This document shows, one piece after another, positions 23,050 through 33,650 of a stretch of DNA of 64,000 nt (positions are counted from its first letter, which is position 1; each line of letters opens with the position of its first letter). The DNA comes from Eleusine coracana subsp. coracana. Its lineage: Eukaryota > Streptophyta > Magnoliopsida > Poales > Poaceae. The stretch is taken from the NCBI GenBank assembly GCA_032690845.1, contig CM064422.1, positions 2,914,001-2,978,000 on the forward strand. Reading direction: 5' to 3'. Position numbers and translations under genes: made by a program. Below the pieces are notes generated by a model. It was given only the letters and a program-made list of their open reading frames with translations. It was not told the DNA's origin and ran no database searches.

Positions 23050-24022
23050 AGTGGCACACAAATAAAAAACAGATAGTAAAGCTGAATAAGTGCCCAAGTA
23101 ACTTGTCCTTAGTTGCTGGTCCAAGTATGTCCTAAAACAATAGTGATAGCAAAGTAGAAACAAGGAGACAAAGGCACACATGCGATAACAGGGGGCTAAG
23201 TGCAAAACAGCCAAATCCAGAAATTGCAGGGGCTAGATGTAGCACTAGTAGAAATTCTAAATTTATTTTTTTATTTTATTTTTTTGATATTTTTCTCCAA
23301 CTCACCAACAACGGGGGAGAATCCGCAGAAAATTTCAGCTCAAACAGAGGTAGGATGTGACCTACAGAAAATCTTAAAGTTTCAGAAAACGTCGGGTTTC
23401 AACTTGAATTAATTTTTTCTTTATCTTTCCTATTTTTTTTGAATTTTTTGACGAGGGCACACAGGGCATATCCGAGTGCGGGTACGCTCAACTTTGAGTC
23501 AAGAATCTCCTGTAAAAGTTTCAGCCAAAACGGACAACTGAGAGAAAAGTTATGCCCGTTTTACCGAAGGGGGGGTCGGAGTCGGTTTTCCAGAAACCCG
23601 AGTCGGGTTTGGAATCAGGTAGGATTATTTTTTTTGGTGGCGTGGAGGCAGCGGAAAGTGGAATTTGTGGGGATTGGTCCGGGGTGTTGACAATGTGTTT
23701 AGGATGGGATTAGGGTGGGACTAGGCTAGGCGTGTCGATCAATCAACCCTAGCACAAAAAGCCAACAAAACAGAGGATGGTGAAGGGGATGTCGGCTAGG
23801 GTTGCAAGGGAAATACTACTGATGACAAAAACACAAACAAAACCAGCGACTAAACAAGAACTAGGGCACAAACTCAACCCTACGGACTCTGAAATTGAAA
23901 TATGCAAAGGCTAAACACGTGGTTATGGGCGGAGGGGAAATTTTTTTGGGGCTTTTCTGTGGACGATAGGATGAACACAAAACTAAATTAACTAAGGGTA
24001 GTGCAAACCTGACGGTGCACCT
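22747..24022 (-). other. CRM-type 5' leader
   Basis: About 1.3 kb of untranslated sequence between primer site and gag ATG. It contains an 80-bp AT microsatellite and T-rich tracts (23250-23460, 23620-23635) and no supported ORF. Long leaders are usual in CRM elements. Confidence 0.6.
22967..23046. repeat. (AT)40 microsatellite
   Basis: Eighty bases of perfect AT dinucleotide repeat. It yields false IYIYIY reading frames on both strands. Confidence 0.98.
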
Positions 24023-24040
24023 GAGGCTTTGATTACCACT
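24023..24040 (-). promoter_or_regulatory. Primer binding site, tRNA-Met-like
   Basis: Directly inside the LTR the minus strand reads AGTGGTAATCAAAGCCTC. This is the TGGTATCAGAGCC type of initiator-Met primer site with one extra A and one change. Confidence 0.65.
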
Positions 24041-24962
24041 TGATGTGAACAAGGGTTCCCGATCTTTTGAAAGGTTGTAGATACGTTGATTTGGTCGGAG
24101 GCGACACACAAATCGATCCGGCTTCAGAACAACACGTTCTAAACCCTGCAATCGCAACACGACGTCTCCTCTGGTTATCAACTGTCCTAAAATGATTGAC
24201 CTTGCCGAGAAGGCTAATCCCTGCCTGCGAATCGAGAACACAAGCAAGAACAAAGAAGAATGCAATACAATTACAGATGTATTATGAATCTCACGAAGTT
24301 GGGGTCTCACAATCCGTGATGACGACAAAACTGTTATAAACAGATTAATCTAAGTAAAACCTGAACCCTAATGGTGCGGTGGCGGCTGTATATGAAGACC
24401 CTAGGATCGTGCAAGACCCTCTGGACGTGCCCCTAATTGGGCTCAACTTGATACAAAGCCCAAAGGCCAAAAACAGGCGATACAATACCAAAATAGAATC
24501 TGGACCCTCTCTTGTTTCGACAATTACCGATGACTCCAAATAAATTTTGACATTAGACCAGAGCCATTGGAAAGTTCTTCTTCTTATCTTTCTGTACATA
24601 TGTAGAACATCCAAATCCGAGTCCGTATGCGTTCTGGACATCCATTTTAGTGCAGACTGGTACTGGGCCCCAAAACAGACTCGAAGTCGGTTTTGGTTGG
24701 GCCTCCACCTTGGCTTCTATGTCCTTGCTGGTCCTCCACGTCTCCAAGTCTTTCTCCCATCATCTTCTGGTCCTCTCCATGGTTCCTAATTACAATATAA
24801 TCATTAGGTAGCAAACCATTCTCAAAAGTGACATATGATGAAGAACGTAGGAACGAGCTCACCTCTAAATTTAGTCGTCGTGGACGAGCTCTAGTCATTG
24901 GACCTTGCAAGTCCAGAATTAGAGGAGTGTTGCATGTATCCTTAGGAGTGATGTCCTCATCA
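24041..24962 (-). repeat. 5' LTR of the CRM-type element
   Basis: 922 bp, TGATG...CATCA ends, same length as the solo LTR at 16855. The right flank CACGC differs by one base from the solo LTR's CATGC duplication and leads into the same LINE position. This indicates both derive from one insertion site. Confidence 0.85.
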
Positions 24963-25352
24963 CACGCCGACTGCAACGGACACCACGTTCGCGAGATGGT
25001 GGCGCAGGGCAGCCAAGCAAACGCCCAGGGACAGCAAGAAAGGTTTCCATACCCTCATCATGCTGGTCGCTTGGCAGTTGTGGAAGCACAGGAACCGCTG
25101 CGTCTTCGACAAGATCACGCCCAATGTGCAGGCAGTCATGCAGGCGGTGATTGATGAAGGCTGGTTATGGATAATGACCGGTGCGGCTAAGATTCTGCCG
25201 CTAGGATTCCCAACCAACCTAGTAGGTAGTTCAATAATACAACCGGCGCAAATCTTGTAAATAATCTCACATTGTCACATCATGGCTTGTAACGGATCAG
25301 TTTCTTTCTCCTTAATTTCATGATGCGTAGTTCTCCTGCGTATTCAATAAAA
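24963..25352 (+). pseudogene. LINE ORF2 C-terminus and 3' UTR, second copy
   Basis: A second copy of the segment at 17777. Here LVAWQLWKHRNRCVFDKI is uninterrupted (no stop at the Trp codon) and the sequence continues through the LINE 3' UTR to an AATAAAAAAAA tail. The target duplication AAAATCCA follows at 25353. Confidence 0.85.
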
Positions 25353-25360
25353 AAAATCCA

Positions 25361-26049
25361 ATAAAAAATTGAGTTCCAGGATAAATTCAGAGCCAATAAA
25401 ACAAGAACGAAGAACATGGAAAATCAAAATCACATGACTCAATTTCTGTATAAGATTAATGAAGAATATTGAAATTAGGAAGAAGCAAAGAAGGAATGGG
25501 AAGAAGATTGGGCATCCGCTTGCAGTCCGGGGCACGCGACTTGCCGCCAAAAAAAACAGCAGCTAGCCATCCTCTGTCCGCGGTTACCACCCCGCCTCGT
25601 GCCCTCCGCTAGCGAAGCCGTGGCTCATCGGGGCAGCTGGCCGAAGTAGCGACTTGGAGCCGGAGGTCACTGACGACAGCGTGCTAAGTGCGGCGTGCCG
25701 GCGTGAGAAGAGGATAAGCAAGGATTCTCCTAGAGGAGAGGATAAGGTAAAATTTTTCTATTTTCTTTATTTGTTGTTTTCCCTTTTATCCTCTTTGATT
25801 TTTTGTCAATCAAACTTAGATTGTTTTTATCTACTTTTTTCATCATAATTGTTCATTTCCCATCTAGTTTTTTTTACAAATTTTTGTTATAAATTTATTC
25901 AAAAAATCAGATTTTGAATTTTGACCTGTCGAAGTGGTCGTCCACTTAAACCGGACCACAACGATTTCAGCAAAAACCATGGTTTTTTATGTTTTTTAAA
26001 ACCATGCACACAACACATGCACAAGCACCATATGTCCATATCAACTTAG
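25361..26049. other. Flank between LINE and copia element
   Basis: AT-rich with a short GC-rich part (25560-25700). There are AAACCGGACC and AAAACCATGG phrases near 25950-26010, possibly the other side of the unclassified repeat at 10356. No gene recognised. CTTAG at 26045-26049 is the left copia target duplication. Confidence 0.35.
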
Positions 26050-27047
26050 TATTGGAATTATATGAGCTTGGGCCATTAATAATAATAATAATTTCTGAAA
26101 ATCTCAAAGACTCATTCATAAGTGGTGGGAGTGCAAAGGTTTAGTCCCACATTGCTAGTGAAAGTGGAGGGAGTCCAACTTATAAGGTTGGTTGCTCTAG
26201 CATCTCTTGCAAGTGTGTGGATGGGAGGAAGGAAGAACACACGCGCGCGCTCGCTCGCCTCGCCTCGCCTCACCGGACCGGAGCAGAGCGGGGCGTGGGC
26301 GATGGCCGCGCATCACCTGCGTGAATCATCCGTCGAAATTCAGTCCCTTGCCTTAGGGGGCGTGGCTTCCTTTTGTACTTTCTTTTTGCTGCGTATTCCA
26401 TATATTTAATTATGAAAACTGGCGTATTAATATGGTAACTGACTCGATTGCGGGATGTCCAATTCTAGCGGTTCCTCCCTATAAATACGTACGGGTACCG
26501 CCACAAATCATATCACGCAATCGCCTAGGGTTTTACCTCTCGCTACTGTTACGCCGCCAAGTCTTCTCTGTCCCGATTGTCGACGTGCACCGGCGAACGG
26601 AAGAGCAGGTCTCCAGAACCGTCATCCTCTGAGATCCTGCACCAGGAGAGGGCGAATAAGGTTTTTGGGAAGTGCTCTGCACGACTGCTCGATCGCTTCC
26701 TCATCTTCATCAAGCTCGTTGCCACGGCTCGTCTTCCTCGTCATCAAGTCGGTCTCAGCCGTCGTCGCCAACAACATGACGGTGCTGCAAGTCATCGCCG
26801 CCTTCTCTACCTAGTACAGAAGGAAACATACGTACTCTCATCTCAAACCATGTCTTCCATACTAGTTTTTGTAGTCTGTTTGTCTATGATGGATGTTGCT
26901 AGTATGGTAGATAATGTGCTTCTGTCTATCTTTATAAACCTGTCTAGATCTTACGTAGACTTGTCTAGTTCATTGTGCAATCTTTTAATCATGTTTATGA
27001 TTTATTTTTAGGTTAATATAAAACTAAAAATGCTAATTTTTTTAACA
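26050..27047 (+). repeat. Copia 5' LTR
   Basis: It starts TATTGGAATTATATGAGC (TG altered to TA) and ends TTTAACA. The promoter TATA box TATAAATA is at 26480-26487. A GC-rich CGCGCGCTCGCTCGCC tract lies near 26243-26265. Confidence 0.9.
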
Positions 27048-27080
27048 ATCCAAAAACCTTATTATAGGCATTTTAGTTTT

Positions 27081-27422
27081 ATGGCTGAATTTATCGATGC
27101 ACTGAGGCCAGAGAAATTCACTGACGTGCACATCAAAAGATGGCAAGTGAAAGTCACTCTGTGACTTACTGTCATGAATGTGTTCTGGGTGTCCACTGGT
27201 AAACCTGAAGGCGATCTCACTGAAGAACAGGAAAAGACCTACAGTGAAACCAACACAATATTCTTAGGCGCTGTTATTGGAGTTTTGGTAGATTGTTCTC
27301 AGGACGTCTACATCCATCATACTGTCACAAAGAATATGTGGGACGCTCTGATCGCTGATTATGGTGGTTCAGATGCTAACGCTGAACTGTATGTCATTGA
27401 ACAGTACCATGATTTTAAGATG
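27081..27422 (+). pseudogene. Copia gag, first part
   Basis: ATG at 27081 opens MAEFIDALRPEKFTDVHIKR. A Trp codon has become TGA at 27162. The frame resumes as VMNVFWVSTGKPEGDLTEEQ and ends at YHDFKM, where a solo LTR interrupts. The remainder continues at 28493. In intact relatives this forms the capsid. Confidence 0.8.
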
Positions 27423-28487
27423 TGTTTATACTATAATTTGGCTAATTGGTTTACTTCTTAAGCCAAATTAGTCTAATAGTCTGTATTTGAGCTAATCAGT
27501 TGAAATATGAAAAGAAAAGAATGTACACATCAAGGAAGCGCCGGTGAACAGGTTGAATTATACAAGATTTCAGTATCCAGTGTTATTGACGTAATGGCCG
27601 GAGTAGTTTAATATTTTATTAGAGGTCTTCACTTGTATTTGAGGTCCTTGTACGTCAGGCTTGCGAAGGTACTTGCATGAGAGGGCTTTAGATGTTGAGG
27701 TCCGGAGGTCTTCATCGGCTGAGTTCGTGTGAGTTGTGTCAGAGAAGATCTTCTTTCAATGTGATGCTGACCAGGGAAGAAGCAACTAGGTTTGAGCTGC
27801 AATAACGTGTGGCTGGAGATTAGAGGCGAGCTCGAGTTGCATAGTAAAGCTGTGCACGAGGAAAGATTCACTGTAATGTTGATAGGAAAAGACGACTAAA
27901 GGCTTGTGGATTATTGGACGCTGCAGACAGTTTCTACACTTGCCTGGCATTTTCAGAGAACCGATCAGACGAAGGATGGAGATAAAGCCCACAAGACGTG
28001 AGTTTGAAGGGATCTGGGCGAGTTGGAGTCTGGTGTAGTACTGCCAAGCGATATGTGCGTGGTTGCCTACTTGAAGATAAGAGTGAAGGAAATAAAATAG
28101 AGATTAGATTGAGTCGGTTTCGTATTCAGTTAGGAGTCTTTGTCTTATATAAGCTAGAACCTGTTGCCTACGGGAAGGCAGAATACAATCGTCAAACACA
28201 TCTGTTATTTCGTTTTTTCTTCTTTTTCTCTTTTTCTTTGCTACTTTGGCGAGTAAAGTAGTCCTCTCTTCCACGAAAGTGAAGATCTCTTTGTTGATTT
28301 GCCAAGTAAATCATCCGGTGATCACCACATAAGTGTGATCGGTATCCTTTGCTGTTCTTGCCTGAAAAGCAGCCGGCGACCTCGCCGTAATCAAGGTCTT
28401 TATTATCCTTTGTTAGTTTGTTTGAAAACTTATCACGATCGTTCAAGATCGTATTGTTGGCTTAACATCCAATATTTTGTGCCAACA
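27423..28487 (+). repeat. Nested solo LTR in copia gag
   Basis: A 1065-bp insert with TG...CA ends (TGTTTATACTATAATTTGGC at the left; TTTTGTGCCAACA at the right) is flanked by an exact AGATG duplication (27418-27422 and 28488-28492). It has no coding frame. TCTTATATAAGC near 28141-28152 is a plausible TATA box on the plus strand. A TG/CA insert with 5-bp duplication and no internal region is best read as a solo LTR. Its family is not identified, and orientation is inferred from the TATA box. Confidence 0.8.
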
Positions 28488-28492
28488 AGATG

Positions 28493-29895
28493 GTAGATGA
28501 TAAATCTGTCATCGCGCAGGCTCATGAGATATAGTGCATAGTGAAGGAACTCGAATTGCTTAAAATCGTCGTACCTGAGAAGCTTGTGGCTGGGGCATTA
28601 TTACTAAATTGCATCCAACTTGGAGTGATTTTGTCACTACTCTTAAACACAAGAGGACGAACATATCTGTCTCAGATTTGATCGCATCTCTTGATGTTGA
28701 GGAGAAAGCTCATGAGAAGGATGGACATTCTAAAGTCAACGAGGGAAACACTATTGCCAATATGGTGCATCAACCACAACAGTCTCATGGCAGTGGTGGT
28801 AAGGGCAAGGGCAAGAACACTAAGCCTAAGCAGACCACTACCTTCAAGAAGAAGAACAAGAAGGGAGCATGCTTTATTTGCAGTTCTAATAAGCATTGGG
28901 AAAAGAAGTGTCCAGAATGCAAAGGAAGGAAGCCTTCACAGCAGAAGTCTGTAAACATGGTGACCAGTGCTAGAGAAAATAGTGGGTATCATAATTTATC
29001 ATATGTTTTTTCTGTATTTCAATCTACTTGTTGGTGGCTTTATACTGGTGCTAATATTCATGTTTGTGCTGATGCCTCTTTGTTTACTTCTTACCAGGTC
29101 GCCCGGGATTCCTCCATCCTAATAGGGAATAGGTCACATGCTTCTGTTCATGGTGTTGGCACGGTCGAGCGGAAGTTCACTTTGGAGAAGATTGTCCAAT
29201 TGAAGAATATACAACATGTCCCTTTTATCAAGAAGAATCTCGTTAGTGGCTCCCTTTTGTGTAGGGATGGTTTTAAGATAGTGCTAGAGTCAAATAAAGT
29301 TATCGTGTTTAAGAGTGGACAATTTATTGGTAAAGGCTATATGTACGGAGGCTTGTTCTGCTTTTCCCTTTCAGATTATTGTAATAAATCTGTGAATTAT
29401 ATTTGTGATAGTGTTAATAAGAGTGATGCTAGTGTCTGGCATTCACGTTTATGTCATCTAAATTTTGGTTCTATGTCTCGACTTTCCAGCTTGAATTTAA
29501 TTCCGAATTTTTCCATTATCAAAGGTTCTAAATGCTTAAGTTGTGTGCAATCTAAGCAACCTCGAAAGCCTCACAAGGCTGCAGAGGAGAGACACTTGGC
29601 ACCACTAGAACTTATACATTCAGATCTTTGTGAAATGAATGATATATTGACTAAGGGTGGAAAAAGATATTTCATGACTATGATTGATGATGCGACTAGA
29701 TATTGCTATGTTTATTTGTTAAAAATAAAAGATGAGGCTCTAAACTACTTTAAAATTTATAAGGCTGAAGTTGAAACTCAACTAGAGAAAAAGATCAAAA
29801 GAATTAGGTCCGATAGTGGTGGCAAGTATTTCTCAAATGAGTTTGACTTATCCTGTGCGGAACATGGTTTGATGCATGAGAGAACGCCTCCCTAA
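28493..29895 (+). pseudogene. Copia gag end, zinc knuckle, protease, integrase start
   Basis: After the solo LTR, gag resumes with VDDKSVIAQAHEI and a stop (28532), then a mostly open frame from 28609. It contains the CCHC knuckle CFICSSNKHWEKKC and a protease whose active site reads YTGA (in WWLYTGANIHV) in place of DTGA or DSGA, so the catalytic Asp is lost. Next are the GAG-pre-integrase H/C pattern (WHSRLCHLNFGS...CLSCVQSKQ) and the integrase core up to IRSDSGGKYFSNEF. A one-base insertion at about 29893 ends the frame just before the third catalytic residue. Confidence 0.85.
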
Positions 29896-30568
29896 TTCGC
29901 TCCAATCAAACGGGGTTGCTGAAAGAAAGAATCACACCTTGACTGACTTGGTTAATTCCATGTTAAACACGGCTGGATTATCTAAGGCATGGTGGAGGGA
30001 GGCTTTATTGATATCATGTCATGTCCTAAATAGAGTTCCCATAAAGAATAAAGAGAAGACTCCATATGAGAAATGGATTGGTAGAAAGCCATCGCTCTCT
30101 TACTTACGCACATGGGGTTGTTTGGCCAAAGTTAACGTGTCAATTAACAAGAAGCGTAAGTTGGGACCTAAAACTATGGATTGTATCTTTCTTGGATATG
30201 CTCATCATAGCATAGCCTATAGATTTTTAGTGGTTAAATCAGAGGTGCCTGATGTTCATGTTAATTCATTAATGGAGTCTCGTGATGTTACTTTATTTGA
30301 GAACATATTTCCTATGAAAGATTTACATAGCATGTCTAGATTATCTTCTGATGTGATTGCTGAAACTACTCCTAAACCTAGTGCATTTTCTGATCATGCT
30401 GAACAAACACTTAAACCAATCCATGAGGAGATTGATAGTGAAGCTCCTAGAAGAAGCAAGAGACAAAGGGCTGCAAAGTCTTTTGGTAATGATTTCACTG
30501 TTTATCTCGTGGATGACACTCCTAGAACCATTTCAGAGGCATATGCATCTTCTAATGCAAATGACTAG
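29876..30568 (+). pseudogene. Copia integrase C-terminal part
   Basis: Shifted by one base from the previous frame. It supplies the catalytic Glu (QSNGVAERKNHTLTDLVNSM) and continues through KTPYEKWIGRKPSLSYLRTW and FLGYAHHSIAYRFLVV to the linker before RT. It ends at a TAG (30566) where relatives have a sense codon. Confidence 0.85.
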
Positions 30569-32071
30569 AAAGAAGCTGTCCATTGTAAGATGAACTCTAT
30601 TCTTTCTAATGGAACTTGGGAAGTTGTCGATAGGCCATATAGTTGCAAACCTGTGGGTTGTAAATGGGTGTTTAAGAAAAAGCTTAAGCCTAATGGTACT
30701 ATTGACAAGTATAAGGCTCGGCTTGTGGCTAAGGGTTATAGTCCGAAAGAAGGCGAAGACTTCTGTGACACTTATTCGCCTATTGCTAGATTGACCACTA
30801 TTCATGTATTGCTTGCTCTGGCTACCTCACATTGTCTTATCGTTCATCAGATGGACATTAAGACAGTTTTCCTTAATGGAGAGTTGGATGAGGAAATCTA
30901 TATGGATCAGCCAGATGGATTTGTAATAAAGGGTCAGGAAGACAAGGTCTGTAAGTTGTTGAAGTCTTTGTATGGTCTAAAACAAGCTCCTAAGCAGTGG
31001 CATGAGAAATTTGATTCAACACTTCTATCAACAGGCTTTTCAGTCAATGAGGCTGATAAATGTGTGTACTACCGCCATGGTGGGGGTCAGGGTGTTATAC
31101 TATGCTTGTATGTTGATGACATACTCATCTTTGAATCAAATCTTGACGTGATCAATGAGGTCAAGACTTTTCTGTGCCAGAACTTTGATATGAAGGATCT
31201 GGGTGAGGCTGATGTTATCTTGAACATCAAGCTAATCAAAGGAGAGAATGGGATTACTCTAATGCAATCTCATTATGTTGAGAAGCTCTTGAACCGTTTT
31301 TGTTACAAGGATAGCAAGTTTTCTCCAACACCTTATGATCCCAACTTGATTCTTCGAAACAATAAGAGAATTGGCAGAGACCAATTAAGATATTCTCAGA
31401 TAATTGGATCACTTATGTATTTAGCTAGTGCTACTAGGCCTAACATCTCGTTTGCTATGAGTAAACTAAGCCGGTTTACTTCTTGTCCGGGAGATGATCA
31501 TTGGCATGCACTTGAGCGGGTAATGCACTATTTAGTTGGTACTATGGATTATGAAATTCATTATTCTGGATATCTAGCAGTACTAGAGGGCTATAGTGAT
31601 TCCAATTGGATATCTGATGCTGATGAGCTATATGCCATGAGTGGATATGCATTTACTCTTGGTGGTGCTGCTGTTTCATGGAAATCATGCAAACAGACCA
31701 TCTAAACGAGGTCTACCATGGAAGCAGAGCTTACCGCACTAGATACAGCTACAGTTGAGGCCGATTGGCTACGTGAGCTCTTGATGGACTTGCCTATTGT
31801 CGTGAAACCCATGCCGGCAATCCTCATGAATTGTGACAATCAAACTGTGATAGTCAAAGTGAACAATTCTAATGATAATATGAAGTCATCAAGACATATT
31901 AAGAGATGTTTGAAGTCTGTCAGGAAAATGAGAAACTCCGGAGTCATATCAGTAGAATATATTTCAACTAGTGAGAACCTGACAGATCAATTCACCAAGG
32001 GACTGTCACGTAATGTGATAGAAAATGCATCGAAGGAGATCGGTATGAAACCCATATGTGCTATTCCATAG
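30569..32071 (+). pseudogene. Copia reverse transcriptase and RNase H
   Basis: RT runs from NGTWEVVDRPYSCKPVGCKW through ARLVAKGYSPKEGEDF, the aspartate motif QMDIKTVFLNGELDEEIYM and the catalytic LYVDDILIF (about 31107). RNase H follows (GYSDSNWISDADELYAMSGY, then STMEAELTALDTATVEADWL) and ends at 32071. A TAA at 31703 splits RNase H within KQTI-stop-TRST. Otherwise RT is uninterrupted from 30590, the best-preserved domain of this element. Confidence 0.9.
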
Positions 32072-32599
32072 TGGTAACCCAACCTATGTGATCGGAGATC
32101 CCGTGAAGGAGGACCTGGGAAGAAAAAGCTATTGATTAGCATGAGAGTAACCTTTTTATGACCCACTCGAGAAGCGATGCATTATTCTCGATATCTTTAT
32201 GGCAGGTTGGTTGTTGCCTTAATGTATTCAGTTGGCTTTAAATAGCGAAGATGTTGTCCTATAGAACATTCTTGAATAAATACACCTATATGAGCCCGAT
32301 TGTTATAAGGTCGCAATCTGTGAGATTTGGGTGATCTCTATTAAGCTCATGAAAGACCAAGGGAGTATGGCCTATATGCTCCACCTGCGGAGAAGCCTAC
32401 TGGAGGTCTTGTATCAGTTATGACACTAAGTGAAGCTTCTTTGCACAAAACTTGCAATTCAAGGCGTAGTCCGTTGTTCAAGTTGTAAATGAGTGTAGCT
32501 TATTGTTCTAGGTGGAAGTTCAACTTAACAGTCTCCACTGAAAACACTGGTATATTAAACAACAGTGGAGTGAGGTAAAGTCTAGCTGGGACTTTGAGA

Positions 32600-32612
32600 T
32601 CTGGTGGGGGAT
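32600..32612 (+). promoter_or_regulatory. Polypurine tract of the copia element
   Basis: TCTGGTGGGGGAT lies directly before the 3' LTR, the usual place and composition of the plus-strand primer. Confidence 0.7.
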
Positions 32613-33646
32613 TGTTGAAATTATATGGGCTTGGCCCATTAATAATAACAATAATTCCTGAAAATCCCAAAGATCCATTCATGAGTGGTGGGACTGCAAA
32701 GGTTTAGTCCCACATTGCTAGTGGAGGTGGAGAGAGTCCAACTTATAAGGTTGGTTGCTCTAGCATCTCTTGCAAGTGTGTGGATGGGAGGAAGAAAGAA
32801 CACACGCGCGCGCTCGCTCACCTCGCCTCGCCTTGCCTCGCCGGGCCGGGCTGGGCGGGGTGGGGCTGGGCGTGGCAGGGCGGGGCGTGGGCGATGGGCG
32901 TGACCGTGCATCACTTACGTGAGTGGTCCGCCAAAATTCGGTCTCTTGCCTTGCGGGGGCGCGGCTTCCTTTTGCACTTTCTTTTTGCTGCGTATTCCAT
33001 ATATTTAATTATAGAAACTGACGTATTAATATGGTAACCGACTCGGTTGCGGGACGCCCAACCCTAGCGGTTCCTTCCTATAAATACATATGGGTACCAC
33101 CGCAGATCATATCACACAATCACCTAGGTTTTTTTCTCTCGCTACTGTTGTGCTGCCAAGTCTTCTCCATCCTGATTGTCGGCGTGCACCGATGAATAGG
33201 AGAGCAGGTCTCCGAAATCGTCATCCTCGGGGATCCTGTATCGGGAGAGGATGAATAAGGTTTTTGGGAAGCGCTTTGCACGACTGCTCGATCGCTTCCT
33301 CGTCTTCATCAAGCTCGTCGCCACGGCTCGTCTTCCTCGTCGTCAAGTCGGTCTTAGCCGCCATCGCCAACAACGTGACGGTGCTGCAAGTCGTCGCCGC
33401 CTTCTCTACCTAGTACAGAAGGAAACGTATATACTCTCATCTCAAACCATGTCTTCCATACTAGCTTTCGTAGTCTGTTTGTCTATGATAGATGTTGCTG
33501 GTATGGTAGATATTGTGCTTCTGTCTACCTTTATAGACCTGTCTAGATCTTGCGTAGACTTGTCTAGTTTATTGTGCAATCTGTTAATCATATTTATGAT
33601 TTATTTCTGGATTAATATAAAACTAAAAGTGCTAATTTTTCCAACA
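32613..33646 (+). repeat. Copia 3' LTR
   Basis: 1034 bp, TGTTGAAATTATATGGGC to CCAACA. TATAAATA lies at 33079-33086. It includes a CGGGCCGGGCTGGGCGGGG-rich stretch (32830-32890) longer than its counterpart in the 5' LTR, which explains the length difference. Confidence 0.92.
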
Positions 33647-33650
33647 CTTA

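Larger units (their letters stand above)
18057..24962 (-). mobile_element. CRM-type chromovirus, 3' end missing
   Basis: A Ty3/gypsy element reads right to left: 5' LTR (24041-24962), Met-type primer site, 1.3-kb leader, gag, protease, RT, RNase H, integrase. The left end stops about 40 bp before the expected 3' LTR. The polypurine tract and the LTR start are absent and LINE tail sequence abuts instead. Comparison with the second copy at 51717 shows what is missing. It has no intact gag-pol frame. Chromovirus membership is clear from RT and integrase; CRM lineage is inferred from LTR ends, protease style and pol-LTR overlap. Confidence 0.75.
10697..25352 (+). mobile_element. L1-type LINE, interrupted by CRM sequence
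   Basis: ORF1 with CCHC knuckles (10947-13507) is followed by ORF2 with endonuclease, reverse transcriptase and C-terminal zinc region (13552-16854). The 3' tail occurs twice (17777-18056 and 24963-25352). The element ends in an A-rich tail near 25348-25356. AAAATCCA lies directly left (10689-10696) and right (25353-25360), an 8-bp target duplication of the A-rich type expected for L1 endonuclease. Without the CRM material the LINE is about 6.5 kb. It is inactive: both ORFs have many stops and shifts. Confidence 0.75.
26050..33646 (+). mobile_element. Full-length Ty1/copia element, degenerate
   Basis: It is bounded by two LTRs (998 and 1034 bp) and flanked by an exact 5-bp duplication CTTAG (26045-26049 and 33647-33651). 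The internal order protease, integrase, RT, RNase H defines Ty1/copia. A solo LTR is nested in gag. At least six coding lesions make it nonautonomous. The LTRs differ by scattered substitutions and small gaps, so the insertion is not recent. No standard Met primer site was recognised after the 5' LTR. Confidence 0.92.

Noticed and set aside
22839..23214. Reading frames with long IYIYIY runs on both strands
   Set aside because: Direct translation of the AT microsatellite.
28192..28260. Part of copia gag coding sequence
   Set aside because: It lies inside the nested solo LTR bounded by AGATG duplications.
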